64,000 nt of DNA from the NCBI GenBank assembly GCA_041287495.1, contig JBEULE010000016.1, forward strand, positions 50,747-114,746, in the 5' to 3' direction. Under the pieces are notes generated by a model that saw only the letters and a list, made by a program, of their open reading frames with translations, did not search any database and was not told where the DNA came from. The position numbers and the translations under genes are program-made. Positions 27,818 through 36,346 of the stretch are shown piece by piece. Origin of the DNA: JAOABC01 sp041287495. Lineage in GTDB: Bacteria; Aquificota; Aquificia; Aquificales; Hydrogenothermaceae. Position 1 is the first letter of the stretch; the number at the start of each line of letters is the position of its first letter.

Positions 27818-28118
27818 GAACTTCCTCCTTTAAACTTCTTTCTAAGATGGTTTGAATTTTCATACCTAAACCATCTTTTTTAACTATAACTACACCTATG
27901 TTATTTTTCCCAAATAATTTACTTAACTTATCTTTATCCCAAATCTGGTATACATCTACTTTAAATTTAGAAAATATATTCCTTTCTGTCCTTTTAGAAA
28001 GATCTTTTGCTACTATTAAAAAGTAATCTCCCTTTATTCTTTCCAAAGTTTCAAAACCAAACTTTACACTTCCAGCCTTGTAAGCTAATCTAAGTAAAGG
28101 CTCTAAATTTTCCTTCAT
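27801..28118 (-). CDS. L7Ae-family RNA-binding protein (YlxQ-like)
   Basis: The 105-residue protein has the L7Ae/L30e fold pattern: LLRLAYKAGSVKFGFE at the start, IVAKDLSKRT in the middle and NNIGVVIVKK near the end. It occupies the usual ylxQ slot between nusA and infB, overlapping nusA by four bases. Members bind kink-turn-type RNA; its precise role is unsettled. Confidence 0.8.
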   Translation of the reverse strand: MKENLEPLLRLAYKAGSVKFGFETLERIKGDYFLIVAKDLSKRTERNIFSKFKVDVYQIWDKDKLSKLFGKNNIGVVIVKKDGLGMKIQTILERSLKEEVLEEKC

Positions 28119-29224
28119 TTTGTCGGTAATCTCTGAATCTTCTCAAAATCTTCTTCACTTAATATATCTATATGCCAACCTGTTAATTTATGGGCCAACT
28201 TAGCATTTATACCATTTTTACCTATAGCCAATGACAACTCATCTTTTGGAACAGCTATCTCTATCCTCTTTTCTCTTGGAAGTAATCTATACTTTTTTGC
28301 TCTTGCCGGAGAGATAGCTCTTATTACGTATCTTGCAGGTTCTTCGCTCCATTCTATAACATCTATCTTTTCTCCGGAGAGTTCATTAGATATAATTTGT
28401 ATTCTACTTCCTTTAAATCCAACAACTACACCTACAGGGTCTATATTTTTATCTTTTGAGTAAACAGAAACTTTTGCCCTTTCTCCCGGTTCCCTTGCTA
28501 CATCTTTTATTTCTATCTCACCTTCCTGAATTTCTGGAACTTCTATCTCAAGTAATTTTCTTAACATATTCGGATGAGTTCTTGAAAGTATAACCAATGG
28601 TCCTTCAAACATCTTTATAAATCTTTTAAATTTACTTTTCTCCTTTATAGGATAACTGTTTTCTTTTACGACTTTTAAAATTAGAGCTCTTATCCTATCT
28701 CCTATACTGTATCTTTCCTTGGGAATCTGCTCCTCTATTGGTAAAATAGCCTCTATTCTCCCTAAATCTACAACAATATCGTTTCCTTCAAATCTTCTAA
28801 CTGTTCCAGTAACTATCCTACCTTCCAGCTCTTTAAACTCTCTGTATAAAATATCTCTCTCAACTTTTGAGATTTTATGCTGTATTACATCTTTCACTAC
28901 TTTTAAAGCAATCCTACTTAAATCTTCTAAGCTAAGTGGAACATCTACAAATTTACCGTAGTCTGCATTTTCATCATACTGTTTTGCTTCTTCTAAAGAT
29001 ATCTCTCTATTTGGGTCAGATATAAGGGGACTAACCTTCTTCCTTACCAAAACTTTAAGTTCATCTTTCTCTTTATCAAATATTACCTTTACACCTTCTT
29101 TAAGTTTTAACTCCTTTTTAACTGCAAGTAAAATAGCTTCTTTTAAAGCTTTTTCTACAACTTCTTCTGGAATATTTTTTTCTTTTGCTACTGTTTCTAT
29201 AACATTCTTTAACTTCACAGGCAT
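28115..29224 (-). CDS. nusA: transcription termination/antitermination factor NusA
   Basis: The 369-residue protein contains the NusA N-terminal RNA polymerase-binding domain, an S1 domain (about 135-200, GRIVTGTVRRFEGNDIVVDLG) and two KH domains (VGFKGSRIQIIS and IGKNGINAKLAHKLTGW). It lacks the acidic C-terminal repeats of E. coli NusA, as in many thermophiles. Confidence 0.95.
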   Translation of the reverse strand: MPVKLKNVIETVAKEKNIPEEVVEKALKEAILLAVKKELKLKEGVKVIFDKEKDELKVLVRKKVSPLISDPNREISLEEAKQYDENADYGKFVDVPLSLEDLSRIALKVVKDVIQHKISKVERDILYREFKELEGRIVTGTVRRFEGNDIVVDLGRIEAILPIEEQIPKERYSIGDRIRALILKVVKENSYPIKEKSKFKRFIKMFEGPLVILSRTHPNMLRKLLEIEVPEIQEGEIEIKDVAREPGERAKVSVYSKDKNIDPVGVVVGFKGSRIQIISNELSGEKIDVIEWSEEPARYVIRAISPARAKKYRLLPREKRIEIAVPKDELSLAIGKNGINAKLAHKLTGWHIDILSEEDFEKIQRLPTK

Positions 29225-29233
29225 TAACTTCTC

Positions 29234-29677
29234 CTAAAATTCTAATTTTGCCGAAGATATTTTATCTATAGGTATAAGAATAATTTTTCCATCTTCATCG
29301 ATACACACTTTGTTATCTTCAATACCTTTTAACACTCCTTTAAATACATTTCTTTCATCTATCATTTCTGAGGTTTTTATCTTTATATCTCTTCCTTTAA
29401 AAATTTCATATTCATGAGGATTTTTTATCTTTCTGTCTAAACCAGGAGAAGATACTTCCAAAGTGTAAGAAGTAGGTATAAGGTCTTCAACATCTAGTAA
29501 AGAGCCTATTCTCTTACTTACCCACTCACAGTCATCTATAGAAGTGCCTTCCGGATTGTATATATATATCCTCAAAACTGGTCTTTTCCCAGAAGTAAGC
29601 TCTACATCAACAAGTTTTAGCTCTTTCTCTTGGAGTATAGGTTCTAAAAGTTCTTTAACTCTGTCAGTTACCTTCAT
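29234..29677 (-). CDS. rimP: ribosome maturation factor RimP
   Basis: This 147-residue 30S assembly factor shows the RimP signatures IDDCEWVSKRIGSLLD and YTLEVSSPGLDRKI, with the C-terminal Sm-like domain. It is the first gene of the rimP-nusA-ylxQ-infB-queE operon. Confidence 0.93.
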   Translation of the reverse strand: MKVTDRVKELLEPILQEKELKLVDVELTSGKRPVLRIYIYNPEGTSIDDCEWVSKRIGSLLDVEDLIPTSYTLEVSSPGLDRKIKNPHEYEIFKGRDIKIKTSEMIDERNVFKGVLKGIEDNKVCIDEDGKIILIPIDKISSAKLEF

Positions 29678-29707
29678 AAATACCTCTAAAAAATGTAATT
29701 ACTGTGA

Positions 29708-29737
29708 ATTATAAATTTTATCATAAAAGATGTTGAA
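29708..29737 (-). promoter_or_regulatory. probable promoter of rimP-nusA-infB operon
   Basis: On the minus strand TTCAAC (29732-29737) and a perfect TATAAT (29708-29713) are separated by 18 bases, about 30 bases before the rimP start codon. Confidence 0.5.
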
Positions 29738-29769
29738 AAGAAAAAAGAAGATAGCTTTTGATATCCCCT

Positions 29770-30324
29770 CTATATAGATAGTATTTCTTTCTCTTTTGCC
29801 TCTGAAAGAGAGTTTACTTCATCTATATACTTATCTGTAAGCTTTTGAAGTTTGTCTAACGCTTTTTTAACATCATCTTCAGAGTAGCCTTCTTTTTTGA
29901 GTTTTTCTATATTCTCTTTTTCGTCTCTTCTTATATTTCTTATAGCTATTCTTGCTTCTTCCGCAAATTTATGGATAAGTTTTACCACTTCTTTCCTTCT
30001 CTCTTCAGTCATAGGAGGAAGGTTAAGTCTTATTGTATTTCCTTCGGTTTGTGGGGTTGCTCCTATGTTAGCTTCTTGTAGAGCTTTTTCTATAGATTTA
30101 ACTGCACTTTTATCCCATGTTTGAATCATTATAACAGAAGGTTCAGGAGTTGATATTGTGGCAAGTTGCTTCAAAGGTATCTCACTTCCGTAATAATCTA
30201 CCTTTATATTTTCAACCAATCCTGTAGAAGCTCTTCCTGTTCTTATTCCGGCAAACTCCTCTTTTAACTTGGCAACTGCTCCTTTCATCCTTTTTTCTGC
30301 TTCATTGAGATACTGATCTATCAT
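29770..30324 (-). CDS. frr: ribosome recycling factor
   Basis: The 184-residue factor splits post-termination ribosomes with EF-G. The FAGIRTGRASTGLVE segment, TPEPSVIMIQTWDKS and the long C-terminal helix EARIAIRNIRRD are characteristic. It ends the rpsB-tsf-pyrH-frr operon. Confidence 0.96.
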   Translation of the reverse strand: MIDQYLNEAEKRMKGAVAKLKEEFAGIRTGRASTGLVENIKVDYYGSEIPLKQLATISTPEPSVIMIQTWDKSAVKSIEKALQEANIGATPQTEGNTIRLNLPPMTEERRKEVVKLIHKFAEEARIAIRNIRRDEKENIEKLKKEGYSEDDVKKALDKLQKLTDKYIDEVNSLSEAKEKEILSI

Positions 30325-30335
30325 CTTCCACCTCC

Positions 30336-31046
30336 TTACACAACTAATGAACCTATATCTTCACCAAATACTATCTTCCTCAGATTTCCTTTTTGTTTTA
30401 TGTTAAACACAGCTATAGGAAGTTTGTTTTCCATACACAGTGTTAAAGCAGTGTGATCCATAACTTTTAGATTTTTATTTATTGCATCAAGGTAGGTTAT
30501 TCTCTTTAGAAGTTGAGCATCTGGATACTTAGCAGGATCTTTGTCATATATTCCATCTACTTTTGTTGCTTTAAGAAGTAAATCTGCCTTTATCTCAGCA
30601 GCTCTTAACGCTCCGGTTGTATCTGTAGTAAAGAATGGACTACCGGTCCCAGCAGCAAATATAACAATTCTACCTTTTTCAAGATGTCTTATAGCTCTCC
30701 TTCTTATATAAGGTTCAGCTATCTGCCTCATCTCTATAGCAGACATTACTCTGGTAGGAACATTTTTCTTTTCAAGGACATCTTGAAGTGCTAAAGCATT
30801 CATAACTGTAGCAAGCATACCCATATAGTCTGCCGTTGCTCTATCCATACCTATTTGAGTTCCTTGGATACCTCTGAATATATTCCCACCACCTACCACT
30901 ATAGCTATCTGGACACCTATCTCATAAACATCTTTTATCTCATCACATAACTCATTAACGAAGGATGGGTCTATTCCGTATTCCCCATCCCCCATAAGTG
31001 CTTCACCGGAAAGTTTTAGAAGTATCCTTTTATATACTATAGGCAA
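30336..31046 (-). CDS. pyrH: UMP kinase
   Basis: The 236-residue amino-acid-kinase-fold enzyme phosphorylates UMP. KRILLKLSGEALMG, VVGGGNIFRG and the GTGSPFFTTDTTGALRA substrate loop are intact. It is four bases downstream of tsf. Confidence 0.96.
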   Translation of the reverse strand: MPIVYKRILLKLSGEALMGDGEYGIDPSFVNELCDEIKDVYEIGVQIAIVVGGGNIFRGIQGTQIGMDRATADYMGMLATVMNALALQDVLEKKNVPTRVMSAIEMRQIAEPYIRRRAIRHLEKGRIVIFAAGTGSPFFTTDTTGALRAAEIKADLLLKATKVDGIYDKDPAKYPDAQLLKRITYLDAINKNLKVMDHTALTLCMENKLPIAVFNIKQKGNLRKIVFGEDIGSLVV

Positions 31047-31049
31047 TTT

Positions 31050-31643
31050 TTACTCTCCCAACTCGTATCTACAGAATCTCCTTACTTGGATATTTTCACC
31101 TATCTTAGCTATGTACTCTTTTATTAACTCTTCAACTGTTTTCTTATCATCTTTTATATAAGGTTGCTCATAGAGACAAACTTCTTTGTAAAACTTCTCA
31201 AGTTTTCCTTCAGCTATCTTCTCAGCTATATGGGCAGGTTTTCCTTCTGCTAAAGCAGCCTCCCTTGCTATCTCTCCCTCTTTCTCTACCACTTCCCTAG
31301 GTATATCTTCTCTCTTAACATACTGAGGTTTCATAGCAGCTATCTGAAGTGCTATCTCATTTGCAAGCTTTTTAAATAGTTCATTTCTTGCAACAAAGTC
31401 CGTTTCGCAGTTTAACTCAAGTAAAACTCCTATCCTACCACCTGCGTGTATGTATGAATGTATGAGACCTTCTTTGGTATCTCTTCCGGCTTTTTTCGCA
31501 GCCTTTGCTATTCCTTTTTTCCTTAATATCTCAACAGCCTGTTCTAAGTTTCCGTTAGCTTCCTCAAGAGCTGCTTTACATTCAAGCATTCCAGCTCCGG
31601 TCATCTCTCTTAAAGTTTTAACAAGTTTTGCATCTACAGCCAT
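31050..31643 (-). CDS. tsf: elongation factor Ts
   Basis: The 197-residue nucleotide exchange factor for EF-Tu has the UBA-like N-terminus (LREMTGAGMLECKAAL), the TDFVARN motif and a single core subdomain. It is shorter than the 280-residue E. coli protein, as in Thermus and Aquifex. It lies one base after rpsB. Confidence 0.95.
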   Translation of the reverse strand: MAVDAKLVKTLREMTGAGMLECKAALEEANGNLEQAVEILRKKGIAKAAKKAGRDTKEGLIHSYIHAGGRIGVLLELNCETDFVARNELFKKLANEIALQIAAMKPQYVKREDIPREVVEKEGEIAREAALAEGKPAHIAEKIAEGKLEKFYKEVCLYEQPYIKDDKKTVEELIKEYIAKIGENIQVRRFCRYELGE

Positions 31644-31644
31644 A

Positions 31645-32520
31645 TTACAGTTCCTCCTTAGCTTCTTCTACGGCTTTTTCTTTTCCCTCTTTTATTTCTC
31701 TTTCTATAACTTTAGAAAGTCTCTCTTCTTTTGAGTAATTTTTAGCTCCCATGTATCCAGATTCCACAACTTCAGCTTTAGCTAAAAGTTCTTCTTCTAT
31801 TGTCTTTGTCTCGACAACTGTTCCAACAGATTCTCTTAGCTTTTTACCTTCTAAAACTGCTTCTGCTATCTTTGATGTAATTAGCTGAATAGCTTTTATA
31901 GCATCATCGTTTCCAGGAATAGGATAATCTATTTTATCAGGGTCACAGTTTGTATCTGCTATTGCAACTACTGTAACACCGAGTTTATTTGCCTCTGTAA
32001 CAGCTAAATCTTCTCTAACTGTATCAACAACAAAAATAATATCTGGAATTCTATCCATATTTACTATTCCAGCTAATGTTTTTTCAAGTTTCTCCTTCTG
32101 TTTTCTAAGTCTCATAACTTCTTTTTTAGGGAGTATCTCAAATGCTCCCTCTGCTTCCATTCTTTGAAGTTTTCTTAATTTATCTATACTTTTCTTAATA
32201 GTATAGAAGTTAGTTAACATACCACCAAGCCATCTGTGGTTAGCATAGTGAGCACCACATCTCTTTGCTTCTTCTTCAATAATAGATTGAGCCTGCTTCT
32301 TTGTTCCCAGGAAAAGTATCTCTGCACCGTTAGCAACCTGCTCTGTAACGAATTCTAAAGCCTGTTTAAATAGAGGAACGGTTTTTGAAAGGTCAATGAT
32401 ATGGATACCGTTTCTCTTGGTGTAGATGTACTCCTTCATTTTAGGATTCCATCTTCTAACTTGGTGACCAAAGTGAACTCCAGCTTCAAGAAGTTCTTTC
32501 ATACTAATCTCTACTGCCAT
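31645..32520 (-). CDS. rpsB: 30S ribosomal protein S2
   Basis: The 291-residue protein contains LLEAGVHFGHQVRRWNPKM, HRWLGGMLTNF, and PDIIFVVDT, all S2 hallmarks, plus a charged C-terminal extension of about 50 residues. A structured leader of about 100 bases precedes it. Confidence 0.96.
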   Translation of the reverse strand: MAVEISMKELLEAGVHFGHQVRRWNPKMKEYIYTKRNGIHIIDLSKTVPLFKQALEFVTEQVANGAEILFLGTKKQAQSIIEEEAKRCGAHYANHRWLGGMLTNFYTIKKSIDKLRKLQRMEAEGAFEILPKKEVMRLRKQKEKLEKTLAGIVNMDRIPDIIFVVDTVREDLAVTEANKLGVTVVAIADTNCDPDKIDYPIPGNDDAIKAIQLITSKIAEAVLEGKKLRESVGTVVETKTIEEELLAKAEVVESGYMGAKNYSKEERLSKVIEREIKEGKEKAVEEAKEEL

Positions 32521-32551
32521 AAAACAATCCTCCTTTAAGGGTTTTTTCTTC

Positions 32552-32598
32552 CACTTCCTAAAAAGAAACCCGTAAGGGCAACCCTTCTATAGGAAGTG
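32552..32598 (-). ncRNA. structured rpsB mRNA leader
   Basis: In the leader of rpsB a perfect 9-bp stem CACTTCCTA/TAGGAAGTG (32590-32598 with 32552-32560) encloses about 29 bases that can form a smaller GGG/CCC-based hairpin. It is not followed by a T-run, so it is not a terminator. Ribosomal protein leaders of this kind often bind the encoded protein and repress translation; S2 regulation of rpsB-tsf is known in E. coli, but this structure's role is inference. Confidence 0.5.
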
Positions 32599-32616
32599 TG
32601 CTTAATTAAGTTAATT

Positions 32617-32622
32617 ATTATA
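32617..32622 (-). promoter_or_regulatory. -10 box of the rpsB operon
   Basis: A perfect TATAAT on the minus strand lies about 97 bases before the rpsB start, just beyond the leader stem. No good -35 is seen at 17 bases; a TTGACT lies only 10 bases upstream. Confidence 0.4.
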
Positions 32623-32630
32623 CCACAAAT

Positions 32631-33134
32631 TCAGTCAAGTAAACTATGTAATATATTCCTAACTATCTCAGATATATTCTCTCCATCAAAACCAAAACCT
32701 AAAAACTCAATAAATGCTAGAAAAAGAAAAGGAAGCATTATTCCAGTTAAAGCTATAACCTGAACTACCATTCCAGCGTGTAAATTCCTCTTTAGGACAG
32801 ATTCTGAAGGATTACGTGGACTATAGTAAACTACTACCTTTTCACCTTTCGGGAATTCTGATAAAATCTTTTTTACTGTATTTATATCAGATTGAAAATC
32901 AGTTATAAAAACTTTCGATGACTTAAATTCTCTACCATCAACTTTATACACATACTCAACTAAAGGCTCATAGGTTTCATAACGTGTTATACTCTCAACT
33001 CTCTTAGGAAAAGACTCTAAAATCAGACCTTCAGTTTTTTTCCACAAAAAAAATCTAAAATTTTTATATAAAATAAATATGGTTAGAGCTGATGCAAAAA
33101 TTACATAAATTATGAATAAGTCTAACGAAGTCAT
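32631..33134 (-). CDS. DUF3592 membrane protein
   Basis: The protein of 167 residues has an N-terminal membrane helix, an extracytoplasmic beta domain with VEYVYKVDGREF and KVVVYYSPRNPSESVL (the DUF3592 signature), and two C-terminal membrane helices. The function is unknown. The ATG at 33134 is preferred over an upstream GTG at 33143, because an AAGGTG site lies six bases before it. The gene ends next to the rpsB promoter. Confidence 0.75.
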   Translation of the reverse strand: MTSLDLFIIYVIFASALTIFILYKNFRFFLWKKTEGLILESFPKRVESITRYETYEPLVEYVYKVDGREFKSSKVFITDFQSDINTVKKILSEFPKGEKVVVYYSPRNPSESVLKRNLHAGMVVQVIALTGIMLPFLFLAFIEFLGFGFDGENISEIVRNILHSLLD

Positions 33135-33181
33135 CTTCCACACCTTTTTAAAAGCATAAAAATATTATATAGGAGATTAGG

Positions 33182-33652
33182 ATGAAAAACGAAGTTTACC
33201 TTGGACTTGGAAGTAATGTTGGAGACAGAACTAAATTTTTGATGAATGCAGTCCATATATTAAGTGAAAAGTTAAACATAATCAAAACTTCAAGGATATA
33301 CACCTCAAAACCTATAGGTTATATAGACCAAGATATCTTCTTAAATATGGCTATATACTGCCGAACTGATATGGATTTAAAGTCTCTTTTTGATTTTATA
33401 AAAGAAGTAGAAAAGAAGGTTGGAAGAGTGGAAAGATTTAGGTGGGGTCCAAGAGAGATAGATATTGATATTCTGTTTTTCAATAATGAAGTTTATAATT
33501 CAGAAGATTTGATAGTTCCCCATCCAAGATTACATGAGAGAGATTTTGTCCTAGTACCTCTTATTGATATAAATCCAAAACTGATTCACCCAGTTTTAAA
33601 TAAGACAGTAGAGAAACTTTTAGAAGAGGTAAAAGAGAGGAGCATTTTATAA
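33182..33652 (+). CDS. folK: 6-hydroxymethyl-dihydropterin pyrophosphokinase
   Basis: The 156-residue enzyme acts in folate synthesis. It starts VYLGLGSNVGDR and has the catalytic signature WGPREIDIDILFF and PHPRLHERDFVLVPL. The ATG follows AGGAGA. No other folate gene is adjacent. Confidence 0.95.
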   Translation: MKNEVYLGLGSNVGDRTKFLMNAVHILSEKLNIIKTSRIYTSKPIGYIDQDIFLNMAIYCRTDMDLKSLFDFIKEVEKKVGRVERFRWGPREIDIDILFFNNEVYNSEDLIVPHPRLHERDFVLVPLIDINPKLIHPVLNKTVEKLLEEVKERSIL

Positions 33653-33656
33653 AAAG

Positions 33657-33729
33657 TGGCCAAGGGCGGAATCGAACCGCCGACACTGCGGTTTTCAGCC
33701 GCATGCTCTACCAACTGAGCTACCTGGCC
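33657..33729 (-). tRNA. tRNA-Phe (anticodon GAA)
   Basis: The 73-base cloverleaf on the minus strand begins GGCCAGGTAGCTCAG, has anticodon loop CTGAAAA, and closes with CTTGGCC and discriminator A. The acceptor has one G-U pair. CCA is not encoded, unlike the tRNA-Leu in this window. Confidence 0.95.
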
Positions 33730-33743
33730 AACTCAGGTTAAAT

Positions 33744-33772
33744 ATTATATAACTTTATTTAAAATTCTGCAA
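33744..33772 (-). promoter_or_regulatory. promoter of tRNA-Phe
   Basis: On the minus strand TTGCAG (33767-33772) and TATAAT (33744-33749) are separated by 17 bases, ending 14 bases before the tRNA. Confidence 0.65.
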
Positions 33773-33840
33773 GAGGTTGTATAAATTCAATAGATCATGA
33801 ACACATTGTCATAAAAATTTCTATCATACTCAAATTAAAA

Positions 33841-34108
33841 CTATACAATTTCTCCTTTCCACAGAAGACCGAGTTTAAAATTAACATCCTCTGTTGGAAA
33901 TATCTTTCTTACTGCCTTGAGAGAATACTCTTTTTGTTTTTCGTAATCTTTTTTATTCTCTCTATATATTCCTTTTTTAGTTCTCTGTGAAGGGTTGAGT
34001 TTTCAAATCTTTCAAAAATTTCTATCGTCTCTTTAATAATACCAAAACTGATGTATAATAATTCAAATGTAGCCCTTTTAAATTATCATAATAATCTTCC
34101 TTTTCATC
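33841..34108 (-). pseudogene. frameshifted remnant of an unidentified helical protein gene
   Basis: The 440-base stretch 33730-34168 holds no intact gene. On the minus strand three pieces of coding-like sequence in successive frames join with two frameshifts: EKEDYYDNLKG, then ATFELLYISFGIIKETIEIF and on, then after a run of six A (33945-33960 region) KEYSLKAVRKIFP to LLWKGEIV and a stop. Adding one A to that run restores the last frame. The product would have been about 90 residues or more, charged and helical. The family is not recognised. Confidence 0.45.
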
Positions 34109-34168
34109 TCACACTATTTAGACGGAACTTAACATAAAACATTAAAAATCAACTTTCAAAAACTTTCT

Positions 34169-34789
34169 TCATTCTACCAGAACTTCGGTTATTTCTTTAT
34201 CTTTTATAAGTTTTATATTTTTCTTTATTACCAATCCTCCAGATAGGACTGTTCTCATAGCCTCTTCTACTGTTAGGTCTGTAAATATTACATCTTTTTT
34301 ATCTACAAAAAGTAAAAATCCGGAAGTAGGGTTTAGTGCAGCCGGAACAAAAACCATAAGTTTTTCATTTTCACATATTTTAACCTGATTTGATAGAAAA
34401 CCTATAACTAATGAATCCGGATGAGGATACTTAACTAAAACAACCTTTGAAAAACTCTCTTTATTTAAAAATAATGTTTCAACTGTCTGTTTGGTTGCAT
34501 TGTATATAGACCTAACTACCGGAATTTTTGATATTAAAAGTTCCCAGTATGTTAAAACTTTTTTACCAAAGTAATTTTGTGCCATTAATCCTAGTATAAA
34601 GATTATGGATAAAGTTATAACTATACCTATACCGGGTATCTCCGGGACTGGAATACCTATAAGTCTCAAGTATGGAAGGATTAAGTCGTTTATTGTTGTT
34701 AATACCGCCTTAACAACCCAAAATGTAATAGCAACAGGTATTAAGACAAAAAGTCCTGTTATAAAATAATTTTTCAACCTACCCATCAC
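34169..34789 (-). CDS. DUF502 membrane protein
   Basis: The 206-residue protein has two N-terminal membrane helices (about 8-30 and 50-75) with GLFVLIPVAITFWV and the PGIGIVITL segment, then IPVVRSIYNATKQTVETLF and a beta-rich domain containing VFVPAALNPTSGFLLF. These are the DUF502 hallmarks; the biochemical role is unknown. It overlaps the membrane protease gene by four bases (ATGA). Confidence 0.8.
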   Translation of the reverse strand: MMGRLKNYFITGLFVLIPVAITFWVVKAVLTTINDLILPYLRLIGIPVPEIPGIGIVITLSIIFILGLMAQNYFGKKVLTYWELLISKIPVVRSIYNATKQTVETLFLNKESFSKVVLVKYPHPDSLVIGFLSNQVKICENEKLMVFVPAALNPTSGFLLFVDKKDVIFTDLTVEEAMRTVLSGGLVIKKNIKLIKDKEITEVLVE

Positions 34790-35634
34790 TTCTTAACTGT
34801 CTCCGGTTTTTTAAATGGTTCAGGTAAATACTGAACCGTAGGTATTCCAGAAGGTTGTGGATAGAGTTCCATAAGAGTGTACACTTCTTCATCTATCTCA
34901 GTATTTACATTTATTCCTAACTCTCTTAAAAATTCCACTGTTAGAGGATAATCGTGTGTATATTTACCTTGGGATAACTCATAAGCTATCCTATCTGCCC
35001 TATCTTCTGGATGTCCTTTTTTAATAAGGATACTTTTAACAGTATCATACATCTGTTTTAAAGCTTTTTTACTCATATCTATCTTTACAAGGGTTTCATC
35101 ATCTATATCTTTTGGCTCTTTTATCTTCTCTATTGCTACCAATGAAGCAGCAGGTTCTGTGCCAAGCTGCGGGTCAACAGGTCCTAAAACTGCATGAGGA
35201 TCCATAACTATTTCATCTGCAGCTAAGGCTATAAGTGTACCTCCGGACATTGCAAAATGTGGCACTATAACTCTGACTTTACCTTTATGGTCCGCTAATG
35301 CTCTTGCTATCTGTGTAGCTGCAAGGGCTATTCCCCCCGGTGTGTGGATGATAAAATCTATCTGTTTTTCTTCAGGTGTCATTCTTATTGCTCTTAAAAC
35401 AGCTTCTGAGTCTTCTATTGTTATCATCTTCATCATAAAAAATCCAAAAAGGGAACGGGTCTCTTGACGGTGAATCATAGTTATAACTTTACTGTTATTC
35501 TTCTCCTCTATTGCTTTAAGCAATTTTTCCCTACTGTAGTTTAAAAGCTGTGTTTGGATTATAGGAAGTATAAGCATCAAAATAAAAAATAACCAGAATA
35601 ACTGACCTATAAAGTAAAATCCAGATGGTTCCAT
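34786..35634 (-). CDS. SDH-type (ClpP-fold) membrane serine protease
   Basis: The 282-residue protein has one N-terminal membrane helix and then a ClpP/crotonase-fold domain: IDFIIHTPGGIALAATQIARAL, the nucleophile serine in HFAMSGGTLIALAADEIVMD, and HAVLGPVDPQLG. This matches the serine dehydrogenase proteinase family (PF01972), membrane quality-control enzymes related to SppA. It is coupled to the DUF502 gene and to the dUTPase gene. Confidence 0.85.
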   Translation of the reverse strand: MEPSGFYFIGQLFWLFFILMLILPIIQTQLLNYSREKLLKAIEEKNNSKVITMIHRQETRSLFGFFMMKMITIEDSEAVLRAIRMTPEEKQIDFIIHTPGGIALAATQIARALADHKGKVRVIVPHFAMSGGTLIALAADEIVMDPHAVLGPVDPQLGTEPAASLVAIEKIKEPKDIDDETLVKIDMSKKALKQMYDTVKSILIKKGHPEDRADRIAYELSQGKYTHDYPLTVEFLRELGINVNTEIDEEVYTLMELYPQPSGIPTVQYLPEPFKKPETVKK

Positions 35635-36311
35635 CAGTTTACCCCCTTATTTAAATCTTCAAAAAGTTCTCTTATCTTTGTTTCAAGGTGATTTTTATTT
35701 TCTATCTCTTTAATAAGTTTTATAAGATATCTGTTATCTTCCATACCGTTTATAACTTTTTTGTAACTTCCGGTTTTGTATCCCATTTCCTGTCTTATAT
35801 GATTCAGTATATTTTTACCAAAGTAAAGAAGATAGAGTTTATTAAAGTCAAAAACTTCTTTAACGAGAAGTCCAAAGAAAAAGAGAGTTCCGTTGTAATC
35901 TCTCCTTAGGGATTTTTCTGCAACTCTTTCTATTAGAAAGATGTATGTATCAACTTTATCCTTCATATAAACATCTGCTAAGTAGTGGTTAAGATAATCT
36001 CCTTCTATACCTTCAAGATTAGAGAAATCTCCGGTTACAGCTTTCTTAAAGTATTTTAGATCCGTATCATTTTTTAGTAGAGATATTGATAGTATGAAGT
36101 GGAATATATCTGCAAGCTCTATCTCTAAATTCTCTAGATCTGTATCCATCTTTTTCCACCATTTCCACGGAAGGCTTTCCATACTTTCCGCACATTCAAG
36201 CCATATAGCTCTGTAAAAGTCTTCTTCTTTTCTCTCTGATCTCCAATTTTTGCTTATCTTTAAGTTAAGTTCTTCCTGTAATTCTAAACATTCTTTAATT
36301 TTATCTTCCAA
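35634..36311 (-). CDS. dimeric all-alpha dUTPase-like nucleotide pyrophosphohydrolase
   Basis: This protein of about 225 residues follows the dUTPase_2 pattern: LELQEELN, AIWLECAESMESLPWKWWKK, the metal motif LEIELADIFHF, and late KNILNHIRQEMGYKTGSYKK. It would convert dUTP to dUMP, keeping uracil out of DNA. The TTG at 36311 is preferred because AAGGTGG lies just upstream and the family begins near here; a GTG at 36344 would add 11 residues and has no ribosome binding site. Confidence 0.8.
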   Translation of the reverse strand: MEDKIKECLELQEELNLKISKNWRSERKEEDFYRAIWLECAESMESLPWKWWKKMDTDLENLEIELADIFHFILSISLLKNDTDLKYFKKAVTGDFSNLEGIEGDYLNHYLADVYMKDKVDTYIFLIERVAEKSLRRDYNGTLFFFGLLVKEVFDFNKLYLLYFGKNILNHIRQEMGYKTGSYKKVINGMEDNRYLIKLIKEIENKNHLETKIRELFEDLNKGVN

Positions 36312-36346
36312 ACTTCCACCTTCTTTCCTAAATGATATTAACACTA

